A stretch of 52,913 nucleotides of DNA from Pseudomonas sp. BMS12 (GTDB taxonomy: Bacteria > Pseudomonadota > Gammaproteobacteria > Pseudomonadales > Pseudomonadaceae), in the NCBI RefSeq assembly GCF_001592875.1, contig NZ_LSOF01000003.1, positions 1 to 52,913 of the forward strand, in the 5' to 3' direction. Positions 45,797-52,913 of this stretch are shown here, in pieces. The position numbers and the translations under genes were made by a program. Every line of letters begins with the position of its first letter. Position 1 is the first letter of the stretch. The notes under the pieces were generated by a model that saw only the letters and a program-made list of their open reading frames with translations, was not told where the DNA came from and ran no database searches.

Positions 45797-45992
45797 GCGC
45801 TAAAAAACGACGCTCTCGCGATGCGCCGCGGCCTGATGCTGTCGGACGGCAACTTCGCCGACTTCTTCACCACCCCCATCGCCGGCAGCTTCCTGGCCCT
45901 GGCCCTGATCTTCGTGCTCTGGCAGGTGTTCAGCCCTGCGCCCGAAACCCAGCGCGATCAACCAGATCCTGCGTACCTGAACCTGAGCGCGA
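45797..45992 (+). pseudogene. tctA: 3' remnant of a tripartite tricarboxylate transporter gene (tctA)
   Basis: The forward frame here reads ALAMRRGLMLSDGNFADFF, then TTPIAGSFLALALIFVLW, which resembles the end of TctA, the 12-helix permease of tricarboxylate uptake (RRSLLLSxGD-xxxFFxRPI-type ending). Only about 60 codons exist, with no upstream body, no partner tctB/tctC and no start. In-frame stops are missing until beyond the terminator; a one-base shift would give TGA at 45978. This looks like the relic left by a deletion or rearrangement. Identification rests on a short pattern. Confidence 0.6.
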
Positions 45993-45993
45993 C

Positions 45994-46034
45994 AAAAAAG
46001 GGGCCGCCAACGTCTGAGTTGGCGGCCCCTTTTT
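45994..46034. terminator. Strong rho-independent terminator
   Basis: AAAAAAGGGGCCGCCAAC, loop GTCTGA, then GTTGGCGGCCCCTTTTT forms a 12-bp stem with flanking A and T runs. It probably belonged to the operon that ended with the tctA remnant. Confidence 0.93.
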
Positions 46035-46322
46035 GCTGCGTGGCGCGCAGGCTGCCGAGATCCGAAGTACACAAGACCGATCAACCGTGGAGCCGACCTT
46101 CAACTGCATTTGGCGGCACCACTTCTAGTCATGAGCAAATGCTGGACTTACCTAGTGCAGCACTGGCAGGCGTATCGGGCAGGAAACTGCCAGAAGCAGA
46201 TGCTCGGAGGTGGGGGATGGTCAGGCATCGAGCTAGGTGCTAGCCCCCTTTGTACATACCCCTAAGTCACGGATAAATCTTGTACGGCAGGCGCAGCCGA
46301 CACGGCGCAATGCGCGCTTGTC
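46035..46322. other. Gene-free stretch next to the SDR gene
   Basis: These 288 bases have no supported gene. Composition becomes AT-richer toward the right, as in the following SDR/LysR pair. GTACATACCCC...ATCTTGTAC near 46251-46292 is an imperfect outer repeat only. It may mark the edge of a transferred block, but no IS end or tRNA attachment site is recognised. Confidence 0.4.
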
Positions 46323-46931
46323 TTAGTGACCTACTCGGTACACCCGGCCACTATGCACGCCTTCCACGCTGCGTCGATATGCCATTGCCACACTAATCGC
46401 GGGCACGCCTTCGTGGCCAGGAAAGAACGGGCCAAACCGCTCCATGGATTCAATCAGCACAGTTGGACTTACGGCGTTGATGCGGATGCCCCGGCGGAAA
46501 TCGCATGCAGCGGCACGGACGAATCCTTCAATCCCTGCATTAGATGCTGCGGCATTGGAGCCCTGGGCAATCGGATCATCAACAGCGATACCCGATGTCA
46601 GCGTAATCGAGCCGCCGTCGCTCAGGTAATGCTGACCAATCAGGGCGACTCGCACCTGACTGAGTAATTTATCCTGCAAGCCTTTATGGAAATCGTCCGC
46701 TGTCATTTTCTCGACTGAAGCCAAAACAACATTGCCTGCAGTTACCACGATCCCTTCGACAGGCCCAAGCTGCTCGAATAGCGTGGTCACGCTTTCATCG
46801 CAGGTGATGTCGACTTGATGTTCACACCGGGTACGACCGACACGAATGACTTCGTGTTTGCCGCCGCGCTCAAACTCATCCGCCACAGAGCGGCCGACGT
46901 CCCCGCTAGCACCGATCACCACGATCTTCAT
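46323..46931 (-). CDS. Short-chain dehydrogenase-like protein lacking the catalytic YxxxK
   Basis: A 202-residue Rossmann protein: MKIVVIGASGDVGRSVADEF carries the GxxGxxG dinucleotide site, and GIVVTAGNVV the NAG-like motif. Where classical SDRs have YxxxK, this reads AAASN (in GSNAAASNAGIEGF), so both Tyr and Lys are absent. A Lin1944-like SDR group lacking active-site residues is known. ATG 46931 has AAGGAG 6 bases upstream. It is divergent from a LysR gene across 104 bases with inverted repeats. Composition is AT-richer than the core genes, hinting at transfer. Confidence 0.82.
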   Translation of the reverse strand: MKIVVIGASGDVGRSVADEFERGGKHEVIRVGRTRCEHQVDITCDESVTTLFEQLGPVEGIVVTAGNVVLASVEKMTADDFHKGLQDKLLSQVRVALIGQHYLSDGGSITLTSGIAVDDPIAQGSNAAASNAGIEGFVRAAACDFRRGIRINAVSPTVLIESMERFGPFFPGHEGVPAISVAMAYRRSVEGVHSGRVYRVGH

Positions 46932-46946
46932 AAACACTCCTTCGCG

Positions 46947-46979
46947 TTTAGGTTTCAACGACGCCATTGTTTACCTAAA
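46947..46979. promoter_or_regulatory. Inverted repeat in the SDR-LysR intergenic region
   Basis: TTTAGGT (46947-46953) and ACCTAAA (46973-46979) are perfect inverted arms 19 bases apart. GGTTTC (46951-46956) and GAAACC (46982-46987) form a second, overlapping pair. The position between divergent genes suits a LysR-type operator. Confidence 0.5.
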
Positions 46980-47016
46980 TCGAAACCCCATAAATGTGTT
47001 TAAATCTCGATCACTA

Positions 47017-47031
47017 CTAACTATGAGTTAG
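47017..47031. promoter_or_regulatory. CTAACT-ATG-AGTTAG palindrome before the LysR start
   Basis: A perfect 6-3-6 inverted repeat ends 4 bases before the GTG start of the LysR gene. It could be an autoregulatory site or a small hairpin hiding the weak ribosome site. Confidence 0.45.
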
Positions 47032-47035
47032 CAAT

Positions 47036-47920
47036 GTGGACAGACTACGGGCCATGGAAGCTTTCGTTGCGGTCGTGGAAGCAGGCAACTTCACCGAGGC
47101 GGCGCCGAAGCTGGACATATCGGCAGTTATGGTCGGCAAATACGTGCGCGAGCTTGAAGAACATCTCGGGGCACGTCTGCTGGAGCGCACTACACGGCGT
47201 CAGAATCTGACGGATGCTGGTCGCGTTTTTTACGAAGATGCAAAACGTGCGCTCGAACACATGCGTATCGCCGAAACCTCGGTCGAGCGGTTACGCACCT
47301 CACCGGCCGGCACATTGCGTATCAGTGCTCCGACTACCTTTGGCTCCTGCGTAATCGCCCCCTTGGCAGCGACGTTCCGGCAGTTATATCCGCTTGTGCG
47401 CGTAGAGTTAGAATTGAGCAATCGCAACGTCGACCTGATTGAGGAAGGTTTTGACCTGGCGATCCGCATAGGCGAACTGGACGATGCCAACCTGATTGCA
47501 AGGCCTTTGACTATGTACCGCATGGTGATTTGTGCGTCGCCAGGCTATCTGGCTCAACATGGTCTACCAGAAACGCCACAGGATCTGAGCACCCACCACT
47601 GCCTGTCTCATACGTTATGGAGTCGTCGTAGTCACTGGAAGCTCGATGGTGGCGTCGATCCGAACGTGGTGACGGAATCAGCGTTCACTTGCAATGACGG
47701 CAACGGCCTACGCATGGCTGCTATCGAAGGCGCGGGGTTGTTGCTGCAACCGGAGGTCTTGGTAGCCCCGGATCTCGCAAGCGGAGCCTTAGTTCAAGTG
47801 CTACAAGCGTATTCACCCAAACCCCGCCCCGTACACATCGTTTATCGACCCGACCTGCGCCCCCTGCCGAAGCTCACTCGGTTTATTGCGCACTTGCTCG
47901 AGCACGCGGCGGAACGCTAG
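47036..47920 (+). CDS. LysR-family transcriptional regulator (partner of the SDR gene)
   Basis: A 294-residue LTTR. The winged helix-turn-helix is N-terminal (about 1-60; AMEAFVAVVEAGNFTEAAPKLDIS) and the substrate-binding domain spans about 90-290 (GTLRISAPTTFGSCVIAPL). GTG 47036 starts it; ATG 47054 would remove the beginning of helix 1. It is divergent from the SDR gene and so probably regulates it. Codon use is visibly AT-richer (GTT, CAT, TTA) than the surrounding genes. Confidence 0.9.
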   Translation: MDRLRAMEAFVAVVEAGNFTEAAPKLDISAVMVGKYVRELEEHLGARLLERTTRRQNLTDAGRVFYEDAKRALEHMRIAETSVERLRTSPAGTLRISAPTTFGSCVIAPLAATFRQLYPLVRVELELSNRNVDLIEEGFDLAIRIGELDDANLIARPLTMYRMVICASPGYLAQHGLPETPQDLSTHHCLSHTLWSRRSHWKLDGGVDPNVVTESAFTCNDGNGLRMAAIEGAGLLLQPEVLVAPDLASGALVQVLQAYSPKPRPVHIVYRPDLRPLPKLTRFIAHLLEHAAER

Positions 47921-48093
47921 TCGCCTGACGAGTCTTTTCGTGTTGAACCAGTTTGAATCGCCACTGGTTTTGTAGACCCTCGATGACCGCTATTGGCCGA
48001 CATCAGCCACCAACCTCGCGCCCGACCACAAACACTTTCGATATTCCACCCTCCTCGCCAGACATTAAGCTGTAGCCACCAACCCACTCTGAC

Positions 48094-49017
48094 ATGGCGG
48101 TAACGGTGGACAGGTTTCAGGAGATGAAGGTGCTGCTGGCAATCGTGGAGGCGGAAAGCTTTGCCGGCGGGGCCAAGCTGATGGGCATGTCGCCGCCGAG
48201 CGTGACCCGGGTGATCGCCGGGCTGGAAAACCGTCTCGGCACCCTGCTGCTGGCGAGAAATACCCGCAGCCTGCGGCTGACCGAAGCGGGCCGGCGCTAT
48301 GTGGAGGACTGCCGGCGCATCCTGCAGGACCTGGAAGAGGCCGATGAACTGGCGGCCGGTAGCAGCGGCCGCGTGCGCGGCAACCTGAGCGTGACGGCTC
48401 CGGTGATGTTCGGCGAGCTGTTCCTGATTCCGCTGATCACCGAGTACCTCGCCGAGCATCCACAAGTGTCGATCAATGCGCTGCTGGTGGATCGCCTGGT
48501 GAACATGGTCGACGAAGGTCTGGACGTGGCCATCCGCATCGGTAACCTGCCCGATACTGGCCTGAACGCGATCCGGGTAGGTGCGATTCGCCCGGTCATC
48601 TGCGCCGCGCCGGCCTTTCTCGAGCGCGCCGGGCGGCCACAGGTGCCGCAGGAGGTGATGGGCGCGCCCGTCGTCATGTCGTCGGCCAGCCACCTGCTCA
48701 CCGACTGGCAGTTCAACGGCCCACAGGGCGCCGTGACCCTGCATCCCCAGCCGCGCCTGCTGGTCAGCTCCAACCAGGCCGCGATCAATGCCGCGCGCAC
48801 GGGCTGGGGGCTGACGCGGGTGCTGTCGTACCAGGTCGCCGAGCTGGTGGCCAAGGGCGAGCTGGAGATCATCCTCGAAGCCTATGAAACGCCGGCGCTG
48901 CCCGTGCACGTGCTCTATCAGGGCGACAAGCGCGTGCCGGCGAAAGTGCGTACTTTCGTCGACTTCTGCACCCGGCGCTTTCAGCAGGACCCCGCCTTGC
49001 AGACGGCGGTGGGCTGA
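48094..49017 (+). CDS. LysR-family regulator (tandem copy 1)
   Basis: A 307-residue LTTR. The HTH lies in about 1-65 (MKVLLAIVEAESFAGGAKLMGMSPPSVTR-type) and the effector domain in about 95-300. The C-terminal part DWQFNGPQ, then NQAAINAARTGWGLTRVLSYQ and KVRTFVDFCTRRF resembles the next gene closely enough to suggest an old tandem duplication. No clear Shine-Dalgarno is seen before ATG 48094. GC-rich composition returns here. Confidence 0.93.
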   Translation: MAVTVDRFQEMKVLLAIVEAESFAGGAKLMGMSPPSVTRVIAGLENRLGTLLLARNTRSLRLTEAGRRYVEDCRRILQDLEEADELAAGSSGRVRGNLSVTAPVMFGELFLIPLITEYLAEHPQVSINALLVDRLVNMVDEGLDVAIRIGNLPDTGLNAIRVGAIRPVICAAPAFLERAGRPQVPQEVMGAPVVMSSASHLLTDWQFNGPQGAVTLHPQPRLLVSSNQAAINAARTGWGLTRVLSYQVAELVAKGELEIILEAYETPALPVHVLYQGDKRVPAKVRTFVDFCTRRFQQDPALQTAVG

Positions 49018-49020
49018 GGC

Positions 49021-49923
49021 ATGAGCCGCTATCGGCAGATGCAGGTGTTCGATGCCGTGGCGCAGGCCGGCAGCCTGGCCGCCGCCGCGCGCCGTCTCGA
49101 GCTGTCCGTGGCGACCGTGCAGCGCAGCGTCGACGCGCTGGAGGCGCGCCTCAACGTCTGCCTGCTCGATCGCGGCCACCGCGGCGTCACGCTGAGCCCC
49201 GCCGGTGAGCGGTTTGCTCTGAGCTGCCGGCAGATTCTCGAACAGACCGAGGAGGCCGAACGTTCGGCGGCGGGCATCCACACCTGTGCAGGCGGGCAGC
49301 TGACCCTGGCGCTGCCCTTGCTGATGGACCACCAGGTACTCACACCCATCGCCATCGCCTACCTCGACGCCTTCCCTGACGTGCAGTTGGCCACCCGCGC
49401 CAGCCATGGCCTGCCCAGGCTGCTGGAGGAAGGGGTCGACGTGGCCCTGGTGGTAGGCCATCTGGCCAATTCGTCCGAATTCGCCCAGCCTCTGGGCATG
49501 GTCAGCCCGATCGTCTGCGCAGCCCCCGCCTACCTGGCCAAATGGGGCCGGCCGCAGACGCCGGACGAGCTAAGGAACCATCGCGCGGTACTCGCCTCGG
49601 CACCGGGTTACGACGCCGCCTGGCAGTTTCGCTGCGAACGCAGCACGCGCCAGGTCAAGCCCGTGCCGGTGCTGACCTGTACCACCCAGCGCGCTGCCAT
49701 CCACGCCGCGACGCTGGGCCTGGGGCTGATCCGCTGCATGAGTTACGAAGCCCATGCCGAACTGCATAGTGGCCTGCTGGAGCCCGTGTTGCAGCCCTTC
49801 GCCGGCCCCGGCCTGCCGGCGCAACTGATCTACCGCCACGGCCGCCGTGCCGAGGCGCGGGTGCGCAGCTTCGTCGACTTCGCCACCCCACGACTGCGTG
49901 CCCACCCCGCCTTCGCCGGCTGA
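49021..49923 (+). CDS. LysR-family regulator (tandem copy 2)
   Basis: A 300-residue LTTR starting 3 bases after copy 1. HTH: MQVFDAVAQAGSLAAAARRLELS. The effector region shares with copy 1 the blocks AWQFRCER, QRAAIHAATLGLGLIRCMSYE and RVRSFVDFATPRL. The pair probably forms an operon and regulates the glutathione transferase and reductase genes that follow. The inducer is unknown. Confidence 0.93.
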   Translation: MSRYRQMQVFDAVAQAGSLAAAARRLELSVATVQRSVDALEARLNVCLLDRGHRGVTLSPAGERFALSCRQILEQTEEAERSAAGIHTCAGGQLTLALPLLMDHQVLTPIAIAYLDAFPDVQLATRASHGLPRLLEEGVDVALVVGHLANSSEFAQPLGMVSPIVCAAPAYLAKWGRPQTPDELRNHRAVLASAPGYDAAWQFRCERSTRQVKPVPVLTCTTQRAAIHAATLGLGLIRCMSYEAHAELHSGLLEPVLQPFAGPGLPAQLIYRHGRRAEARVRSFVDFATPRLRAHPAFAG

Positions 49924-49939
49924 ACCAGGCCCGGCACTA

Positions 49940-49954
49940 TTTCGGAAAACGGAA
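49940..49954. promoter_or_regulatory. Candidate operator upstream of the GST gene
   Basis: TTTCG-GAAAA-CGGAA is a 5-5-5 inverted repeat with one mismatch, 112 bases before the GST start. Similar TTCCG-N5-CGGAA sites are bound by LysR/IclR-type regulators, and two LysR genes lie immediately upstream. Confidence 0.45.
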
Positions 49955-50065
49955 TTATGGATTGCCCATCGCGGGGATTCTGCTGATCCCTGCATGGGCG
50001 CAGCATGGCTCCAACAGCGCAACACCCCGCCCCCGCGCTGACCAACCCGCTACGGAGCCACGACC

Positions 50066-50692
50066 ATGTCCCACGCCATCAAACTCTATCGCCACCCGCT
50101 GTCCGGCCATGCCCATCGCGTCGAGCTGATGCTCTCGCTGCTGAACCTGCCAACCGAACTGGTGTTCGTCGACCTGGCCAACGGTGCGCACAAGAAAGCC
50201 GAGTACCTGGCCATCAACGCCTTCGGCCAGGTGCCGGTGATCGATGACAACGGCACCCTGCTCAGCGACTCCAACGCGATCCTGGTCTACCTGGCCAAGC
50301 GCTACGGCAGCGGCAGCTGGCAGCTCAACGACCCGCTGCACGAAGCCCGCGTACAGCGCTGGCTGTCGGTCGCCGCCGGCCAGGTCGCCTATGGCCCAGC
50401 AGCTGCCCGACTGATCACGGTATTCGGTGCGGCCTTCAATGCCGACGAGGTCATCACCCGCGCCCATGCCCTGCTCAAGGTGATGGACAGCGAGCTGGCG
50501 GCCAGCCCATTCCTGGTCGGCAACGAACCGAGCATCGCCGACGTCGCCAACTACAGCTACATCGCCCATGCCCCGGAAGGCAACGTGGCGCTGGACGCCT
50601 ACCCCAACGTGCGGGCCTGGCTGCAACGCATCGAGGCCCTGCCCGGCTTCGTGCCCATGCAACGTACCGCCGCAGGACTGCTAGCCGGTTGA
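50066..50692 (+). CDS. Glutathione S-transferase family protein
   Basis: A 208-residue GST. The thioredoxin-like N-terminal domain (about 1-80) has [21 protein letters not shown] with the GSH-site turn, [20 protein letters not shown] (conserved cis-Pro and Asp-Ser), and the C-terminal helical domain includes the N-cap motif [23 protein letters not shown] lies 8 bases before the ATG. It precedes the PNPOx-reductase fusion by 51 bases and is probably co-transcribed with it. The substrate is unknown. Confidence 0.93.
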   Translation: MSHAIKLYRHPLSGHAHRVELMLSLLNLPTELVFVDLANGAHKKAEYLAINAFGQVPVIDDNGTLLSDSNAILVYLAKRYGSGSWQLNDPLHEARVQRWLSVAAGQVAYGPAAARLITVFGAAFNADEVITRAHALLKVMDSELAASPFLVGNEPSIADVANYSYIAHAPEGNVALDAYPNVRAWLQRIEALPGFVPMQRTAAGLLAG

Positions 50693-50743
50693 GTACCGAT
50701 CAGGCTGCCGGGTGATCCGGCAGCACTTCCGAGGAGCGTCGCC

Positions 50744-52798
50744 ATGGACCATCTGCCCAAGCACCGCAAGTCACCCTGGCACGCCGGCGAACGCCAGCTG
50801 CAGGAGAGTGTGCACGTCACCGAGCGCATGGAAGTGATCGGGCAGAAGGTCATCCGCGACTACATGCCCGACCAGCACCGCGAGTTCTACCAGCAGCTGC
50901 CGTTCATGGTGGTCGGCGCGGTGGACGCCGAAGGCCGCCCCTGGGCGACCCTGCTCGAAGGGCCGGAAGGCTTCGTCACCTCTGCCGACCCGCAGCACCT
51001 GCTCCTCGCTACCCAGCCCGACGCGCAGGACCCTGCCGCATCGGGCCTGCAGGCGGGCAGCGCCATCGGCATGCTCGGCATCGAACTGCACACGCGCCGG
51101 CGCAACCGCATCAACGGCGTTATCCAGCAGGCCTCGGCCGCCGGCTTCACGGTGGAGGTCGAGCACTCCTACGGCAACTGCCCCAAGTACATCCAGGAAC
51201 GCGCCTACAGCCGCGCCAATGTGCCGGCCGACGGCAAACCGCCACGCCAGGACTTCACCGGCCTGGACGAGCACAGCAGCGCGCTGATCCGTGCCGCCGA
51301 CACCTTCTTCATCGCCAGCTATGTCGCGCATGCCGACCACAGCCGCTCGGTGGATGTCTCCCATCGCGGCGGCCGCGCCGGTTTCGTCCGGGTCGAGGGC
51401 AACCGCCTGACCATCCCCGACTACGCCGGCAACCTGTTCTTCAACACCCTGGGCAACCTGCAGGCCAACCCGAGCGCCGGCCTGCTGTTCGTCGACTTCG
51501 CCACGGGCGACCTGCTGCAGGTCAGCGGGCGCACCGAGCTGCTGCTCGACAGCCCGTTGATCAAGGCCTTCGAAGGTGCCGAACGGCTGTGGACGGTCGA
51601 GGTCGAGCGGGTGGTATTGCGCCCCGCCGCCGCGGGCATTCGCTGGCAGTTCCATGACTACGCCCCCACCAGCCTGGCCACCGGCACCTGGGCAGAGGTC
51701 GAGGAGCGCGTACGCGCACAGGAACAGCGCCGGCAATGGCAGCAGTGGCGGGTGACGCGGGTGCAGCAGGAGAGCCGCGATATTCGCTCGTTGTTCCTCG
51801 CGCCGCAGGACAACGCCGCCGTGACCTTCGCCCCTGGCCAGCATCTGCCAATGCGCCTGCAGGCCGGCGACGAGGCGCTGGTCAGGACCTACAGCGTTTC
51901 CAGCGCGCCGTCCGACGGGCATATCCGCATCAGCGTGAAATTGCAGGGCAAGGCCTCGCGCCACCTGCACGAGAACGTCCGGGTGGGCGATCTGCTGGAC
52001 GCACGCGCGCCGCTGGGCAGCTTCACCCTGGTCGATGACACCACCAGGCCGGTGGTGCTGATCGGCGCCGGCGTCGGCATCACGCCGCTGATTTCCATGG
52101 CCCGCGAGTTGGTGACGCAGAACCTGCAGCAACAGCGCGAGCGGCACATTCACCTGTTCCAGAGCGCCCGCAGCCTCGCCGACCTGCCCTTTCGCGAGGA
52201 GCTGACAGCGCTGCAACAGCAGGCGAACGGGTGGCTGCATGTCCACCGCGCCCTGAGCAATCCCGAGAACGAGGCGCAACTCGAGCGCGACTACCAGTTG
52301 GCCGGCCGCCTCGGCTTCGCCCAGGTCAAGGCACGCTTGCCGCTCGACGACTACGACTTCTACCTGTGCGGCCCTGGCGGCTTTCTGCAGGCCATGTACG
52401 ACGGCCTGCGCGACCTCAATATCCCCGACCAGCGCATCCACGCCGAGGCCTTCGGCCCCTCTGCCCTGCGCCGCTCGCAGGGCGAGCAGCCGCCGAGCCT
52501 GGAGCAGCCGCCGGCGGCCACCGCGCCGGTGCCGGTGTACTTCTCCGCCTCGGCCACCGAAGCGCGCTGGAAGCCCGACAGCGGCAGCCTGCTGGAGCTG
52601 GCCGAGAGTCGCGGCTTGAGCCCGGAATTCAGTTGCCGCGGCGGCTCGTGCGGTACCTGTGCCGCTCGCCTGGTCAGCGGCACCGTGCACTACCCCAATC
52701 CACCGGCGCAGTTGCCGGACGCCGACAAGGTACTGATCTGCTGTGCCGTACCGGCGCAGACCAGCGACAACCCGCAACCCCTGGTACTCGATCTCTGA
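50744..52798 (+). CDS. PNPOx-like / ferredoxin-reductase fusion with 2Fe-2S domain
   Basis: A 684-residue soluble fusion. Residues about 40-320 resemble the pyridoxamine-phosphate-oxidase-like flavin domain (FMVVGAVDAEGRPWATLLEG; NPSAGLLFVDF). Residues 335-440 form an FAD domain (RTYSVSSAP), 445-580 an NAD(P) domain (LIGAGVGITPLISM; YLCGPGGFLQAM) and 600-684 a plant-type 2Fe-2S domain with C631, C636, C639 and a final CC at 666-667. Electrons could pass NAD(P)H-FAD-2Fe-2S to a flavin site. GAGGAG precedes the ATG. Substrate is unknown; the GST neighbour suggests detoxification. Confidence 0.9.
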   Translation: MDHLPKHRKSPWHAGERQLQESVHVTERMEVIGQKVIRDYMPDQHREFYQQLPFMVVGAVDAEGRPWATLLEGPEGFVTSADPQHLLLATQPDAQDPAASGLQAGSAIGMLGIELHTRRRNRINGVIQQASAAGFTVEVEHSYGNCPKYIQERAYSRANVPADGKPPRQDFTGLDEHSSALIRAADTFFIASYVAHADHSRSVDVSHRGGRAGFVRVEGNRLTIPDYAGNLFFNTLGNLQANPSAGLLFVDFATGDLLQVSGRTELLLDSPLIKAFEGAERLWTVEVERVVLRPAAAGIRWQFHDYAPTSLATGTWAEVEERVRAQEQRRQWQQWRVTRVQQESRDIRSLFLAPQDNAAVTFAPGQHLPMRLQAGDEALVRTYSVSSAPSDGHIRISVKLQGKASRHLHENVRVGDLLDARAPLGSFTLVDDTTRPVVLIGAGVGITPLISMARELVTQNLQQQRERHIHLFQSARSLADLPFREELTALQQQANGWLHVHRALSNPENEAQLERDYQLAGRLGFAQVKARLPLDDYDFYLCGPGGFLQAMYDGLRDLNIPDQRIHAEAFGPSALRRSQGEQPPSLEQPPAATAPVPVYFSASATEARWKPDSGSLLELAESRGLSPEFSCRGGSCGTCAARLVSGTVHYPNPPAQLPDADKVLICCAVPAQTSDNPQPLVLDL

Positions 52799-52813
52799 CG
52801 CGGAGGCCACCAC

Positions 52814-52913
52814 ATGAACAACACAGATATCCCAGATTGGCCGTCGGCAGCGCCGGGGCTGTGGAACGACTCGCCTGCCACCTCGACCTGGGCCGCTGAC
52901 GTTCCGGAGTGGG
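52814..52913 (+). CDS. Start of a further gene (cut by window end), unknown product
   Basis: An open frame runs from ATG 52814, 15 bases after the reductase gene, to the window edge (33 codons). GGAGG lies 7 bases upstream. The visible sequence is Trp/Pro/Ala-rich (MNNTDIPDWPSAAPGLWND...) without a recognised domain. Being so short, it may equally be a small peptide or the start of a longer protein in the same operon. Confidence 0.5.
   Translation, partial: MNNTDIPDWPSAAPGLWNDSPATSTWAADVPEW

Noticed and set aside
45704..46243. A 179-codon membrane-protein gene after the GGDEF gene
   Set aside because: The frame runs through a REPIN and a strong terminator and has no ribosome site; only the central TctA-like segment has protein-like signal, so it is given as a remnant.
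47921..48093. A mobile-element end between the first and second LysR genes
   Set aside because: The composition shift is visible, but no terminal inverted repeats, target duplications or transposase fragments can be seen.

Overview
The window is high-GC chromosomal DNA from a Pseudomonas species. The basis is gene content and order, remembered from the genus and not searched: pyrC', pilT/pilU, yggS-proC-yggT-yggU-metX-metW-rdgB-hemW, then pckA-hslO-(lpxT-like)-hslR-rimB-rimK-envZ-ompR-tex-gshA-argA-argE-pit. Pseudomonas-type REP/REPIN repeats occur in three places. No rRNA, tRNA, CRISPR array, intact transposon or phage gene is visible.

Region 1 (1-15.7 kb): the 3' end of pyrC', a small TM2 membrane protein, and an SOS-type operon of a radical SAM protein plus a DUF4130/uracil-DNA-glycosylase-like fusion behind a textbook LexA box. 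Next come the twitching-motility ATPases pilT and pilU, and a tightly packed forward series (yggS, proC, yggT, yggU, a dynamin-like GTPase, metX, metW, a DUF4426 protein, rdgB, hemW), many joined by 4-base start/stop overlaps. A few small uncharacterised genes follow.

Region 2 (15.7-32.1 kb): pckA and hslO (reverse), an LpxT-like lipid A phosphotransferase, hslR, the ribosomal modification pair rimB-rimK, a 1247-residue MASE1-PAS-GGDEF-EAL protein, the EnvZ/OmpR (AmgS/AmgR-like) two-component system with a REPIN inside the operon, tex, a hot-dog thioesterase, gshA and an RMF/CrpP-like small protein.

Region 3 (32.2-43.98 kb): argE and argA with a possible five-residue Met-Leu-Arg-Arg-Arg leader peptide between them. 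Then a phosphate block (pit, its DUF47 partner, a divergent CYTH-CHAD protein), an orphan GspE/PilB-type ATPase, two head-to-head L,D-transpeptidases and an SPFH-NfeD membrane pair.

Region 4 (43.98-52.9 kb) is accessory in character: an unexplained stretch, a membrane GGDEF protein, a REPIN, a tctA remnant with a strong terminator, and an AT-richer SDR/LysR divergent pair. It closes with tandem related LysR genes leading into a glutathione transferase and a PNPOx-ferredoxin-reductase fusion.

The most interesting signals are the MLRRR leader ORF upstream of argA, the LexA-controlled UdgX-like protein that has lost the family's catalytic motifs, a hairpin covering the argE Shine-Dalgarno, and the fragmentary region from 44.0 to 47.0 kb.
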